DNA from: Lentinula raphanica | Lineage: Eukaryota > Basidiomycota > Agaricomycetes > Agaricales > Omphalotaceae | Assembly: GCA_027919835.1 (NCBI GenBank) | Contig: JANVFP010000018.1 | Span: forward strand, 930,001 to 994,000 | Direction of reading: 5' to 3' | Length of the DNA stretch: 64,000 nt | Part shown: positions 42,622-58,549 of the stretch, piece by piece | How the letters are laid out: each line of letters begins with the position of its first letter | How positions within the stretch are numbered: the stretch's first letter is position 1 | The notes under the pieces: generated by a model | What the model was told of the DNA's origin: nothing | Seen by the model: only the letters and a program-made list of their open reading frames with translations | The model's database searches: none | Position numbers and translations under genes: made by a program

Positions 42622-44674
42622 CTATAGAGCGTCCACAGCGACGATTCTAAATTCCGTTCCACCTCCAGGGTCTTTTGTTTCCTTCAAGATCTCGCAATGG
42701 AGGATATGTTCCCCTGGCGTAGCGTCCTCCACGATGGCGTGTGTGCTACAGTAAATGAAATCATGAGCGAGCATTCAAGACATGGAAGAGGAGACACACT
42801 TTGCCACATTACTACACCAAGTCGATGAATGAAAGTATGAGAATAAACCAGGCGATCAGTTCATTGGGACATGAGAAAGGAAAGGCTGAACGTGACTTAC
42901 ATATTCTTCAAATTCCAGTAACCGTCCAACCTTCTCCCTTTTTGTCTGTTATCATCAAGCCAACACCACATACTCCCCAACCCAAAACTCTCACTTCTCA
43001 AATACGTCACCCTCACCCTCCCCAACGCACTCGTATGAACCTTGAATGCAGCCCTAACCCCTGGCTTTCGCGCAGTCAGCCACACCTTTCCAGGATTTTC
43101 CGGATGACTCCACATAGCGAACCCATCCGGGCCTTCCGTCGACAGCGGCGCAGGCAGAGGCTCCAGCAGATGAGCAAATGGCGAATAGTACGCAGTCCCA
43201 GCGAGAGTGTTCGTCGTCCGACAAAACGGCGTGGCAGGTCGGAGGACAGTCGTGTGGTCGTATTGTTGGAAGAGCGATTGGCGAGGGATGTATTCAGAGA
43301 CGTCTTCGCCATCGTTAGGGTTGGGTAGGCTGGGCGTCAATCCTTCGAAACGATCACTGTCGAACGGTGTCCAGTCCCAGCCTCCGACGACATCAGTGTT
43401 CTCGTTATGTGAGCCAGCTGGTTGGAGTTGTTCTTCTCGCCAACCTTCACATGCCACGCGGGAGGTGAAAGATTTGAGAAGGTCGGCGAGCATGCGGTGG
43501 CCGTGGAAACTGAGGTGACGAAGATCAATGCCATTGGCGTCGTGCTCGAACCAATAGTCTTCAACGGAAGTGTCGGAAGGATTCAGCTGAGTCGAACGAA
43601 AGATGTGGGGAAGAAGGACGTTGCGAATACTAGAGCGAAACAATCTGAGTATCAAGTCAAGGAAGACGAAATTCGCGGTGGTGACAAACCTGATAATAGG
43701 GGTATCGTAGTATTCGGCTATGGCTGTGTGAAGATCGCCGCCCATTGTGATGGTCGAAAACATGAGCGCCATGATCTACCACGAAAAACATGAGGCTACG
43801 ACCCAACGAACAAGATGAAGCGTCAGACATACCTGAACATTGATAATTGCAGGCTTAAGTGGCAAAGCAAAGATCGCTCGAATCAGATTCTCATATCCCT
43901 TCGCCAATCCCTCTAACCGCTGATCATTGATAGCCAACTCAATAATCACCAAATCCACATCCTCCGGAATATGTTCGCGGAAACACGTTTCCATATATTC
44001 ACTGATAGTCGCTCCTACTGAGCCATTGATAAGCTCAACCTCGATGTTAGCAGCGTCAGACGATGTCGATTTGGCAAAAGTCTCGCGGATGTATTCGGCG
44101 TAGATATGAGACCAGTTTTGTCGACGGTCTGTGAGCCCGTGCCCTTTTGAGACTGAACCGCCGATGATACCAATTTTGATCTTTTGACCTGAACGTAGTT
44201 TGCGAAGAACGCGTTTAAGACGGGCGTTGGGACCTTCGTAGGCGCGAGAACGAGCTAGGTTGAACGAGCTGCGAGGGTTCCGAAGACAGGGAGATTAAAG
44301 AAAGAACACAGCCATGTGCAGCACGGCGCTCACCCATAACGTTTACAAAGCTCGTCGGTGGATGTGCAGTAGTTGCAATACGATGGCTCGGAAGTCTTCG
44401 CTCCCGCGTCAGGTAATATTGGCGCCAACGTTGGTGTAGCTGTTGCAGTTACTGTTATTGTTGTAGTCGTTGGTACGAGCTCTATAGCCTCTATTAGAGG
44501 TTCTGGCGGTGGCGGAACGTCGACATTGCAGATATTATTCAACGGTGAGCCAAAAGAGAACGTCGAGCTCCCCTCGGGATCAGTATAGAGCTGGTGGGAA
44601 TAGAGGAATATCACGAAGAGGACGAGGACGAGTAGGAAACACTGGAAAGAGCGTGAGGAAGGAATTCGACCCAT
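42622..44674 (-). CDS. SGNH hydrolase-type membrane-anchored esterase (copy 2)
   Basis: Paralogue of 26876-28863, ending TAG 42622-42624. Start chosen at 44674 (MGRIPSSRS) because it aligns with MGRIAISRP of copy 1, although the frame is open to 44836. Signal anchor FQCFLLVLVLFVIFLYS; Thr-rich stalk; YCNYCTSTDELCKRYG; an intron with GT donor; IGIIGGSVS near 44170; a METCFREHIPEDVDLVIIEL block; DLRHLSFHGHRMLADLL for Asp-x-x-His; then RKPGVRAAFKVHTS and LGRVRVTYLRS in the beta-rich C-terminal part. All catalytic blocks are intact. Divergent to copy 3, with 1.2 kb between their starts. Confidence 0.82.
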
Positions 44675-45873
44675 GTCGGTGATTCCCTGGTGAAGGGAGG
44701 TCTGAAAGGAGTCGCCCAGGGCAAGATGATGGTCAGAGAAATGAACGAAAAGATGAGTGCTCGGCAAAGTCCAGCGGGGGAAACACGCTTTGCCGAGAAA
44801 TTGATCCCAATTCAACTGCCTCCATATGCCCTTCACTGTTCAGCTTCCACTTCCACCCTAGAAGAGTCGAGGGACTGTCCCGAGCATGCTCCTTCACTGT
44901 CTACAGCAACCTACGCTTCATTTGTGGTTTGATACTAGTGAGGCTCATACCGTCCGACATAGGAGGCCCGAAGCCCTAATGGTTGGAAAGAGATGAGTGG
45001 TTTATTATTTCTTCTTCCCTCGGTATCGCTGGACCATCTGCTGCAGGAATCAGGTTCCTTGGGACATCGATACTTTGGACAGTGTGGCTTATCGCACCCA
45101 CAGATGACCTCAAAATAACAGCTTTGACGTGAATTCTTGCTAGTATGGCACCTCATGGTATGGTATATGCTTGCGTTTCGTCACCACTGTGGATCATATT
45201 GCTCAATGCTGTTCAAGACTTGGATCTATCGGACCCGCGAGGATACTGGGCGTCCCATGCTGAGAGTATAAAGTTATGAATTGGATCGACAACTTACGGA
45301 TACCACTCATGGCCCATGGAGGAAGACCACCATTCAATTGCGGCACTGCCTTTCGTCTTGAGATCGAGGTAAACGATTCGAGAATACTATGGGCGCTGCA
45401 GAGTGAGTGGTGGCTTGATTCTGTCAGAGAACTTAGCATCGATGTTCCAGGTCGAACTACTTGGAGAGCTCCGTTGTTTTGGACAGGATTCAATGGCATA
45501 ATCAAGCGCTCGGAAGTTGTGTGGATGATGTTGGCGTTGGTGAATCCTAGTTGGCTCGTATAATGTCTATGCTTCCTGAATCGATTCTCTTCAACGTTCA
45601 TCCAAATTGCCTCAACAGGGGGCGTAATGAGCGAAATATTCCGTCGGTGATCTGTTTGGTGTTAGGAGGTGTTACAAGTTAGAAGAAGCTCCAATCTAAT
45701 CATCCACAATCTATACGTACACGCGGCAAACAATTCGGATAACTTTTGTTTCCGTTTTATTGGCGCACTCTTTCTTCTTGACCTCCATCTTCTCAGCTAT
45801 CTCCAACTACCCAAACAGACCAACCCGAAAGGATAGCTTCTGGCTTTCTCTTTTCGAGGTCTTCATTCACCTC
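44675..45873. promoter_or_regulatory. shared upstream region of the divergent SGNH pair
   Basis: About 1.2 kb between divergent ATGs. Short open frames here (for example 45203-45601 minus) show nothing recognisable. No clear TATA boxes found. Confidence 0.4.
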
Positions 45874-47825
45874 ATGCCTTTACTCCCTGGTCTTCGGTTC
45901 TCTCTACATTCCTTCCAATTCCTGATCCTCGCATTTGCTCTGCTCTCCATCATCCTCTTCTCAAAGCTCTTCGTCGACGGAGAGTTGGACGGATACTACA
46001 CACCATTCTATTGCAATGCAAACACTCAGAGCGCTGAGCGGCCGCACGACATTGATGCGGTGGAGCTGACAACTACAATGACAGTGACATTGAGTCCAAC
46101 GCCGACACCGATGAATATGGTGACGGAACCAGAACCCCAGTATTGTAATCATTGTACAGCTTCGGATGATATTTGCAAACGATACGGGCAAGTTGTTTCA
46201 AGTTTCACCCTTCGTCCCGAGTTTCTCATCCTCTTGATTAACCAGCTCCTTTAATCTTGCCCGCTCACGCGCCTACGAAGGTCCCAACGCCCGTCTGAAA
46301 CGCGTTCTTCGCAAACTACGTTCAGGGCAGAAGATCAAAATTGGGATTATAGGTGGTTCCGTATCGGGAGGCCATGGATTAGGGGATTCTCGCACGAATT
46401 GGTCCTATCTCTACGCTCAATACATTCGGGAGACCTTTGCTCCTGAGCACGTCGAGGTCGAATTGATCAATGGATCTGTCGGAGCGACTGTGAGCGATTA
46501 TATGGAGACGTGTTTCCTCGAGCACATTCCGGAGGATGTGGATCTGGTGGTGATTGAGTTGGCGATAAATGATATGCGATTGGAACAGCTTGCGGTGGGA
46601 TACGAAAATCTCATTCGAGCTATTTTTGCTCTCCCGAATCAACCTGCGATTGTCAATCTTCAGGTGCGTGTCGATTCATCCTAGAATGCCATGAAGCAAC
46701 TAATGTTCTTTCAATGATTTCAATCAGATAATGGCTCTCATGTTTGCAAGAATAACAATGGGTGGCGATTTGCATACCGCAGTTGCACAGTACTATGATA
46801 CGCCGATTGTCAGGTATAGAATCTCTCTCCTGCTGCATCTTAGCCCTTCGATCTAAGAATTCATCAGTGTCAGAAACGTCCTCCTCCCTCATATCTTCCG
46901 TTCGACGGAACTCAACTCCTCCGACACTTCAGTCGAAGATTACTGGTTCCACCATAATGCAGATGGCGCTATTGATCTCCGACACCTAGGGATCAACGGA
47001 CATCGTATCCTCGCCGATCTCCTCATTTCGTTTACCTCCCGCGTCGCATGCGAAGGCTGGCGCGAAGAACAAGCTGCTTCTCACCCTGATTCTCCAACTG
47101 ACATCATCGGAGGCCACAACTGGCTCCCATATCCCGAGGACCGCTACGACCCTGACTCAACACCCAGTCTGCCGAACCCCAACGACGGTCCAGACGTCTC
47201 CGAATACATCCCCCGTCAATCTCTTTTCCAACAATACGACCATACCACTCTCCTTCTTCCCGCCAAACCATCATGCCAGATCGCTTCTCCGAAAGCCAAG
47301 CATCCTCTTACGCCCCTTCCTCACCCTCTTTCGACCGAGGGCCCGGATGCGTTCGCTTTCTGGAGTCATCCCAAGAATCCGGAGAAGGTTTGGTTGACTG
47401 GGAGGAAACCTGGGTCAAAGGTCGCGTTCAGGATGAGGACGAGTGCGTTGGGAAGGGTGAGGGTTACGTATTTGAGGAGCGAGAGTTATGGATTGGGGAG
47501 TGCTTGGTGCTGGGTAGACGAAGAGAGAGAGAAAGGACATCGGTTGGATGGTTGGTGGCAATATCAAAATATGTGAGTTTTTACGATAGTCTGAAAATTT
47601 GTTGCTGTAATTCGCTAACCTCTGTTTGTGTATCCAGCAACGTAGCAAAGTATGTGTATAACCTTCTATTCTTAACTCAACGATCTCACATCAACGTACA
47701 GTACACAAACCATCGCCGAAACACTCTTACCCGGCGATCATATTGTCTCTTGCGAAATTCTAAGGGAGACCAAGGACCCAGGTGGCGGGACGGAGTTTAG
47801 GATTGTTGCAGTCGATGCATTGTAG
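45874..47825 (+). CDS. SGNH hydrolase-type membrane-anchored esterase (copy 3)
   Basis: Third paralogue. First ATG in frame is 45874 (MPLLPGLRF), followed by the anchor FLILAFALLSIILFSKLF, a Thr/Pro stalk and YCNHCTASDDICKRYG. The intron after KRYG begins GC (GCAAGT near 46189) where copies 1 and 2 have GT; the acceptor is CCAG before CTCCTTTAATC. Catalytic blocks: IGIIGGSVSGGHG, INGSVGATV, VVIELAIND, DLRHLGINGHRILADLL. The end is EFRIVAVDAL with TAG 47823-47825. The NTLAGT-like segment of the other copies is replaced by SCQIASPKAK, with a local loss. Otherwise it seems functional. Confidence 0.8.
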
Positions 47826-50007
47826 ACCTTGATCAACGCTCGTTACCGGTATAAGTTTGCGCAGCTGGAGGGGTAGAAATACCTACAGAAACGAGCAACA
47901 AGAACTTCGAAAGGATAGGTCGGAGATGAAACCCTTGGGCCTTGGGAACGAGACTCAGTGATATTGTTCGACCTCACAACAATTTCCATGGTGGCGATTG
48001 GGTCTTCAGAACCCTCCGAGGTTCGCTTATCCTCCAGTATTCTCTTTTCACCGACGCTGTTCGAACTTTGCACGAGGGACTCGGAGTCAGACTTCAGGTT
48101 GTTTATGGGCCATTCACTCAACGGCGACATTGGAGGTTTTGCAGTGGGGAACTATGCAGTACTATGACTACTGAAATCAATCATCACAGTGTTAGCAGAC
48201 GGCGGAGTTGGTAAACAATTTGTGAAATCCATGGAACCTCTGATCACCTTTCTTTACATTCGCGTTCTTTTCGAACTGATGGATCAACCAAAAAAAAACA
48301 TCCCAGGCGTCTAATGATGAACGGAAGCGCTTGCTCATTTTTTCGTCACTGACCTCGAGACCTTTCTCTCACGGCTTTTCTTCAAACTTCACGATGAACC
48401 ACACTGACAGAAGCTTCTATGACGGTACCGCAACCTACTGCAAGTATCCCCAACTGTCGTTTCCGTCAAATCTGCCTAGTTCGAACTCACACAAACTCGG
48501 ACGAATGAATTCTTTGGGAGCCTCTTGTTTTCATCGTGACAAATGCACCCCGGTACATCCATCTCAAAGGGGATGTACGAAGGTTATCGTTGCCCGTTCA
48601 TGCGACAGGCATAGCCAAGAAACATTGTGAGTGTACTCATGATGATAGGGCAAAGTAGGCCATCTTGATGAACATTGCACGTTGCAAGCAACGCCCATTC
48701 TTTACCGTGCGGATCTTTCAAGCCATTTGTACCATCTACATCGCTTCCCTTCCCCATACATCAAACTCAAATTTTCAAAGTCGAAGAAATCGCTCTGTCA
48801 AAAACGGATATCAATGAACTCGGGAGGAAATATGGCATGCAGGGACTATCCGAAAGCTCTCGTTGACTGTTCCTGCTCTGGACACAGGTACAGCGGTTAT
48901 TTGATGCTTCCTTACCTGTGCGATCTTGATCGTGTCCTATATGCTTGAATTCGAACTACATCGGTCATTCAAGTGGTGCTGGTAAGCTGTATCTTCTCAG
49001 AAAGATAGTCACGGTATTGACATACTAGCTGATGCATCATGCAATACATGACTATCATGCATCTTACCATCTCAGGTCCAGGTATTCTTTACGGATTGCG
49101 TCAGACACAGTATCTTGCCGAGCCACGGACTTTGTCTTACACAGATACATTTCCTGACAATAGAGGCCTGGGTATATTCGAGCGCAATCACAGCCGTAGA
49201 AAAGAATAGGAGACACGCAAGCCATTCCATTCAACGAAGTAGCGGGCAAAGGATGACGGAAAAGTTGAAACGGCTTAGGAAGTGACCTCGCTTTCGCCAC
49301 TGTTGTTGGCATCCAAACCCATTGATCACCCGAATGCTCCGCGCAGTCTCCGCAAGTTTCGAAGGGATCGGGTCTTTCATGCCCTGTCATTGTGCCCCGA
49401 CTGGTCCCGCCGTGTCACTAACTGGGTTCTAACTGAGTTATTCCTTATTCAGCGTACATGTTAGAACCTAGCCTACCGCTGGCAAGGACCAGTGGCCGTT
49501 ACTCGGTGACGTTGCCGCATGCAGCGAAGTTCAACTATATGTACGTTACTGGCCATCACTACTTCCTCCTGTTCTCACCAAATAAATATGTGTGTCAGGC
49601 TTGAGCAGGCTGAAAACCGTAAATGCTTGACTCCTGCAATGAATTTCTAGAACCTGAAACGCTGGTAACGGCTCCGTCGAATACAGCGCGAATATATGCA
49701 ATTGTTCTGATTCCAAGAGAGATATTGAAGAACAGAAAACCTGACTCGTTTGCAGAGTATTCACCGAAGCACGGATGTGAAAGCAATATCCGCAATACCT
49801 ATTCTAGTAAGTAGCCGAGTTCACCTATTATGGCATCACAACACAATGGCAGGGAATGCAAGGTCTCGGAATTGCATCGCTTTGCAACGGGCGTCTTGGG
49901 GCCTCAGAGTATAAAACACTGACAACATAGGGTTGAGACTTGACATCCCCTTGGTCTCCGAGTTCTCACTGCTTCTGGTGGTATTAGGATCCCCCGCTCT
50001 ATAACAG
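47826..50007. other. 2.2 kb without a supportable gene
   Basis: Two weak candidates only: a Cys-containing plus-strand frame starting MNHTDRSFYDGTATYCKY near 48391, with a plausible GTGAGT donor near 48628, and a minus-strand frame 49064-49390 (CGDCAEHSG, CDCARIYPG). Neither matches a family I know or has confirmed exons. Confidence 0.4.
49910..49916 (+). promoter_or_regulatory. TATA box of the DyP peroxidase gene
   Basis: TATAAAA, 92 bp before ATG 50008. Confidence 0.6.
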
Positions 50008-52196
50008 ATGAAATTCGCTTTCGTCTCACTTCTAGCTGCGTGCGCCGCGCTTCAACCGGCGTTCTGCACGCCGCATGTCCTGCCCCCTGTCCTCAAGCCC
50101 CGGCGAACAAACTCGCTGTTGATCGGTAGGTTTTGCTACGTCCAAGTTTGTTGTCATCGGCGCTGAGAAAGGAATAAATCTAGACCCTGCTGCCCTCCCC
50201 GCTCTACCCTCTGTGCAACAGGCTGCCACTGCGTCTGCCGATGCAGGACTCAACCTTACCGACATCCAAGGTGACATCCTGTACGTTCATTATTTGTGAC
50301 AGGGAAGTCTCGTCTCATCTCTCGTTGTGCGGTGTTCATATAGCATTGGAATGAAGAAGAACAAAGAACTATTCTTCTTCTTCAGCATTGTGAACTCCAC
50401 GTTGTTCAGAACCCAGCTTGGATCAGGTATTCTCCCGCTCATCACACCCACCAGCCAATTACTAGCGGTGGACACACAACCGACGACCGCTGTAAACATC
50501 GCCTTCTCACAGCGTGGACTTGACACCCTAGGCATCACGGATGATCTCGGTGATACATCGTTTTCCAATGGGCAATTGGATAACGTAGCGTCGATCCTCG
50601 GGGACGAGACCAGTAATTGGGAATCAGCGTTCGCTGGAACTAGTATCCATGGCGTCTTTCTTCTCGCATCTGATACCTTGGACAACGTGAACGCTACCCT
50701 AGTACAGGTCCAGAACATCTTGGAAGGATCGATAACGGAAGTCTACAGCCTTCAAGGTGAAGCTCGACCGGGAGATCAGCAAGGACATGAACGTAAGATG
50801 CCTTTTTATTTTATTGTTGTAATGATCATTCTTTTTTGCTTAATCAATCATGATTCTCTTCACTCTGAAACAGATTTCGGGTTCATGGATGGAATCAGTA
50901 ATCCTGCCGTCACTGGGTTTGCACTGAGCCCTCTACCGGGCCAACAAGTTCTTGATCCAGGACTGTTCCTTCTTGGTGAAACCGGAGACACAGTTACACG
51001 CCCTGCATGGGCTAAAGACGGTTCATTCTTGGCCTTCCGTCAACTCCAGCAACGTGTCCCCGAGTTCAACAAGTTCTTGGTCGACAATGCGCTCTCCAAC
51101 CCCAACTTGACGGCTGATCAAAATGCGGAACTGTTAGGCGCTAGGATGATGGGTCGTTGGAAAAGTGTGAGTTACCAAACGAATAGCCTCCTCTCCGTCT
51201 CATTGGGTTTGCCGTCACTCACGTTTGTGTTCAACAGGGTGCCCCAGTCGACTTGGCTCCCACTGTGGATGATCCCGTCCTTGCAGCTGACCCTCAGAGG
51301 AACAACAACTTCAATTATTCTCATCCTGGATTCGACATTACCACTGATCAGACCCATTGTCCGTTCTCAGCCCACCTTCGTAAGACGAACCCTCGTGCTG
51401 GCTTGACTCCCGAAAACACAGCGAACCACATCATTCGAGCGGGAATTCCGTACGGGCCTGAAGGTTCGTAGGAAAGATGTTTATGCTGATTCTAATGGCC
51501 AATGCTGATTTCATTGATCAGTCACCGATGCTGAGAGTGCCTCCAATACCTCAAGCACAGATCCTAGTCTTGAGCGTGGCCTAGCCTTTGGTATGAAGCT
51601 CTCGATCTCTCCCCTGATTTCCTCTCATTGACTGTTCCTACGATAGTCGCGTACCAATCTGATATCAGCAACGGATTCGCCTTCCTTCAGCAGATCTGGG
51701 CAAACAACGCAAAGTTCCCCGGTGGGAAAGCAAGTGAGTAACCATATCACTCAATGATCATCATAGAGGTTGAACTTCCTTTCATCTTGCAGCTGCGTGA
51801 GTACTATTTTATTATTGAAATAGTTATGGAATGTTCGGTGACCTCTGACAATTCGGTTTTCAATACCTTTGTGCAATGCAGACCGGTGAGCTCTAAAGCT
51901 AGAACACCACTACACAATCTAACGTTCCCTCTTCGATGTGCTGGTATAGGGTGTTGACCCAATCATCGGAACTGACGGTTCAGGCATAGCTGATGTAGCC
52001 CGTACCCCTTCTGGACTTGATCCCGATGACCCTACAAGAATCACCACTATTGAACAAGGTACTCGCCGCTCGAACATCATTGAACATTGATACTCACTGT
52101 ACGCTTCCTTGCCTTACAGACTTCGTCGTGTCTCGCGGTGGTGAATACTTCTTCTCCCCGTCTCTTTCTGCGATTCAGAACACGTTCGCCCTCTGA
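50008..52196 (+). CDS. secreted DyP-type peroxidase
   Basis: Heme peroxidase that oxidises dyes and aromatic compounds with hydrogen peroxide. ATG 50008 opens a signal peptide (MKFAFVSLLAACAALQPAFC). LTDIQGDIL, the usual start of the mature domain, follows. The catalytic GxxDG motif FGFMDGISNP is near 50878-50907; DQTHCPFSAHLRKTNPR carries the proximal heme His; HIIRAGIPYG carries the conserved Arg. The C-terminus is FVVSRGGEYFFSPSL. Stop TGA 52194-52196. At least nine introns. Two exons are only 4 nt long, CTGC (51793-51796) and ACCG (51882-51885); both are needed to read GKATAPGVDPIIGTDG in frame. All key residues are present. Confidence 0.9.
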
Positions 52197-52409
52197 GTTC
52201 CGGCTCAAAATATATGGACTAATACGGACACCAGTATTTAATAGTAAGAACGAGGATTCCTTGGACGCTAAGTTCTACTTCGTCTAGACACGAACTTGGA
52301 GCTATATACACAAAAATCCCTCCATCCGATACATATTAACCACATTCGTTAGTACATTATTAGTATTTGCCCAGATGTCATAGAGAAGCTTGAAAGTCCA
52401 AACACTGGT

Positions 52410-53909
<1,500 letters not shown>

Positions 53910-54436
53910 GATTATTGAAGTCGTCGAACACTTCCTTCGAAGAAGAGTGCTTAAAACCGAGTAGGACAATTCAAAACGAGCGGCGAGAGATCCGAAAAGT
54001 ATCCAACCTAGGTGCCAGTGCCTAGAACGTCTAAGCCTCCAACTAATCTCGATTGCAGCCTCAGCGATGAGTCAAAGATCTAGAAGGCTTCTTGAAGGCT
54101 AACTGAAGTGCGCTCCAAGATTGTGTGCTGTGTGATTTCGAGTGCATATGGTCGAGCATATGGACGATAATCAACAGAAAGGCCGAAGATGAGGCGAAAA
54201 ACGGAGAGCATACAAGCAGCGTAGGATGATTGGACGAGTTGAAAAAGCCAATCGTCGTCGTCGTGGTTCAAGGTAACGGCAAGCGAAGGGCCGGGAAAAC
54301 GGGAGAAGTAAGCGATCTTATCGATTTCAATCATTGATGTAACCGACGCTAAACGTTTTTCATCTGCGCTCGGGCTCTTTGCTAGTTCTCCACCACTCTT
54401 TCAGCCTTCTTCATTCTATTCTTCTTGCTTTCCGGA
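53910..54436. promoter_or_regulatory. shared upstream region of the divergent epimerase pair
   Basis: 527 bp between divergent start codons. The short minus-strand frame at 54080-54334 has no known motif. No clear TATA box found. Confidence 0.4.
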
Positions 54437-55919
<1,483 letters not shown>

Positions 55920-56404
55920 AAGAGAAATGTCACTTTCTTGAAGGAGGGAGGGGGTATAGTATATTCCGCCTGCTCTTCGTTTACTCCAGTTGATCGCTCG
56001 AACGCTTATAATCATAATACTGCTAGACATTCACAAGGAATATTTCTTTGTCATAAAATGTCTTCCGGTTCCAAGAGGAGCGACGTCTGAAAGTGTTGTC
56101 CGTAGCTGTTCTACGGAAAGATGGAGTCAAGAGCTGAGATGTATATGGCTGTGTTCCTCGTCTTCTTGCATCGCTAAGTATTTTTACTTCGAGCCGTTCT
56201 CAGTCCTTCAGTGCTAGTACATAACAGTTCGTCAGTGAAATATGTAGTCTGGCTCGGGAGATCATGGACGCTCACTTTTCTGAGTTGAGCACATCTCGTC
56301 GTTCTCACTTCCTAAATGCAAACATGTACAGCATTGAATTTGAACGGCATACATATATACAGTAGGGTCTAACATGAAAAAAGATATGTGCATAATTTCT
56401 GCAT
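55920..56404. other. intergenic between epimerase copy 2 and the minus-strand cassette arm
   Basis: About 480 bp; no gene seen. Confidence 0.5.
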
Positions 56405-56835
56405 AATCGTAAGCAGGTCGTGCAAACCTCAACTCCGTTTAGGTCTAGCGTCGAGATATGGACGTTTGACTTTCGCGTAGCATTGGTTTTGTAGATGAGA
56501 AGGGAAAAGAGAGAAAGCGGGCATAAACATAGTTCAAGTCTGATAGAAGAAGGCATAATCTGGATAATCGTCAAAAGAGAGTTGTCCAAACCTAAACTCT
56601 GCTCAGGCCTAGCGTCAGGATGCGGACGTTCGACCTTCGCGTAGCATGGGCTTTGTAGATCAGGAGGGAAAAGAGAGAAAGCGGGCATGAATATAGTTCA
56701 AGTCTAATAGAAGAAGGCATAATCTAGATAATCGTCAAAAGAAAGTTGTTCGAACCTAAACTCTGCTTAGGCCTAGCGTCAGGATGCGGACGTTCAACCT
56801 TCGCGTAGCATTGGCTTTGTAGATGAGAAGAGGAA
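56405..56835. repeat. three tandem ~180-bp 3' units, cassette 4
   Basis: Each unit (minus sense) has CTTCGCGTAGCATTGG or its complement, CTAGCGTC(A/G)GGATGCGGACG, AACCTAAACTCTGC and AAGGCATAATCTGGATAATCG. This is the 3'-flank unit of the family, here amplified to three copies beyond the 3' end of member 4. Confidence 0.8.
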
Positions 56836-57073
56836 GAAGAGAAGATATCAGTTAAATATGATGAAACGGTCCAAGAGAAGGGAAAGTATGCTGCCAGCCT
56901 GTGGCTTTTAGAATGAGAAGAGTCCTAGAGAAGAAGGGTCCTGATCGGTACGCTCGATGCGTAGTGTAGTCGACACCACCGCAACATCGGTCTGCTTGAC
57001 GAGGTTCCCTACGGGGATCGATGTCGCACAATCCAAAGGGTTGTTGATGTGAACAGGTACGTGGGCCGATTTA

Positions 57074-58423
57074 CTAGGTAAGACCAACAGCCAGGAGAGT
57101 TGCGGTCTCTTCACGCACTTCCGCGAATGTTTTTCCCTCCACACACTGGAGTGCTTTGCTAGATTCGAGCCAGTCCAATATAGCAAGGATGAGGGAAGGT
57201 CCGTCGAAGAATTTCTCGGAACCACACCACTGCTTGAGGTCCTTTACAAGTCTCTGACGGGATTCGAGATTCGCGAATCGACTCAACAATAACCCTACGT
57301 CCAATGACTTGTAATACCTCGACTGAACCCTACGTTGATCAGGAAAGAGTTCAGGCGTGGTATAACTGACGCGACCCTCGATATTCGAATCGTAATAAGG
57401 GCAGATAGCGCTGGAAATGCACAAGGCATATTGTGCGTCGTGTGGTTTTTCCTCGCCTGCAGTTGGAACCACCCATTGTCCATTGATAGTATCGAAAAGT
57501 CCAAGCCGAAGCGCAACAGTTCGCTTCATCTTTGTCGCATCCCCTGAAGGATTTCTGCTTGCAGATGATTCCCCATTGTGCACCTTCGACCTGCGGTTTG
57601 AACTACCCGCCAAATCTTGCTCACTCGGACGCTTCGTCGTTTTCATTGTTTGCGCTGCTGCTAATGTTGCCTTGTATTTACGCATTTTTCGATTTGCCCG
57701 ATCATCCGCGAGTAGTCTGAATCCTTTCTCCGTGGCATCTTCCTTGAGGGAGTCCAAGAGAACTGCTGTTTCGGAGTACAATGCCTGGAAAGTTGGCGAC
57801 GACTCCGGCTTCAACCTGCCAAGTGCTTTTTTCGAATTGAGAATGCTCAATGCAGCAAGGACAAAGGGCTTCCCGTCAGCGAGAGTTTTCGGTCCTTCCC
57901 CTAACCACTTCTTGAGTTCCTGAATGTCTTTGAGATATTTCACGAGGAGTTCGCGGCGGGGTGCTTCCAGATTGAACCGACTCCGTAATACACCCATGTC
58001 CAACTTTTCGTAATATTCTGGATGAAGAAAACGTGCCATTTGTCGTGGTTGGGGTCCAAGTTGACTCGGTGCTGAGTCTGCTGAGTCTGCTGAGTCCGAT
58101 ATGAATTTGGGCTCAATTTCAATGATGCGTTCCCCGGATCCTGAGTTGTCAACACGAAGGCATACAGCAGTGGTGATGCACAAAGCAAACATTGCCTTGT
58201 CACGGTCTGCCTTGTCGGCATCCAGGTGCACCCAATTCTCGTCGACAGGATTATGGAGTCCGATCCTGATTGCATGAGTACGAGTTCCAAATGGCAATTC
58301 CTCAGCAGAATTGGCGGGCGGGCCCGGCTGGGTATCAGCGGGCAAGGGAATCGCAGCCCCAGAAGCTAAACCCATCGGAAGAGTGACAGCGATGTAGAAA
58401 GCATAGATGACCTGAGAGCGCAT
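57074..58423 (-). CDS. secreted family member 4, two-domain form
   Basis: 449 residues, single exon. Start at the family MRSQVIYAF (58423), not the longer frame to 58558, which covers the leader. Signal peptide ends before IPLPAD. The family domain occurs twice. First: IRIGLHNPVDENWVHLDAD, ALCITTAVC, YYEKLDMGVLRSRF, KPFVLAALSILNSKKALG, LLDSLKEDATEKGF. Second: LRLGLFDTINGQWV, ALCISSAICPYYDS, YYKSLDVGLLLSRF, PSLILAILDWLESSKALQ, ATLLAVGLT. A basic, Ser-rich linker joins them. A SADSADSA run (about 58070-58095) reflects a 9-bp repeat. Function unknown; an internal domain duplication. Confidence 0.8.
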   Translation of the reverse strand: MRSQVIYAFYIAVTLPMGLASGAAIPLPADTQPGPPANSAEELPFGTRTHAIRIGLHNPVDENWVHLDADKADRDKAMFALCITTAVCLRVDNSGSGERIIEIEPKFISDSADSADSAPSQLGPQPRQMARFLHPEYYEKLDMGVLRSRFNLEAPRRELLVKYLKDIQELKKWLGEGPKTLADGKPFVLAALSILNSKKALGRLKPESSPTFQALYSETAVLLDSLKEDATEKGFRLLADDRANRKMRKYKATLAAAQTMKTTKRPSEQDLAGSSNRRSKVHNGESSASRNPSGDATKMKRTVALRLGLFDTINGQWVVPTAGEEKPHDAQYALCISSAICPYYDSNIEGRVSYTTPELFPDQRRVQSRYYKSLDVGLLLSRFANLESRQRLVKDLKQWCGSEKFFDGPSLILAILDWLESSKALQCVEGKTFAEVREETATLLAVGLT

Positions 58424-58549
58424 GAGGGGTAAGACGGCGTAGCAAGAGACAGGGGCAGTAACGGATGAGAAGATTGAGTTGTAGGGTAGGATGAATCGGG
58501 GGAGACTTGTGGGATGATGATTGATGATGTTAGCCAGAACAATATTTTG

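Noticed and set aside
44675..44836. Longer start for SGNH copy 2
   Set aside because: Paralogue alignment (MGRI...) supports 44674; the extension has no counterpart.
54080..54334. Minus-strand frame between the two epimerases as a gene
   Set aside because: It is in the shared promoter region, with no known motif and low-complexity codons.
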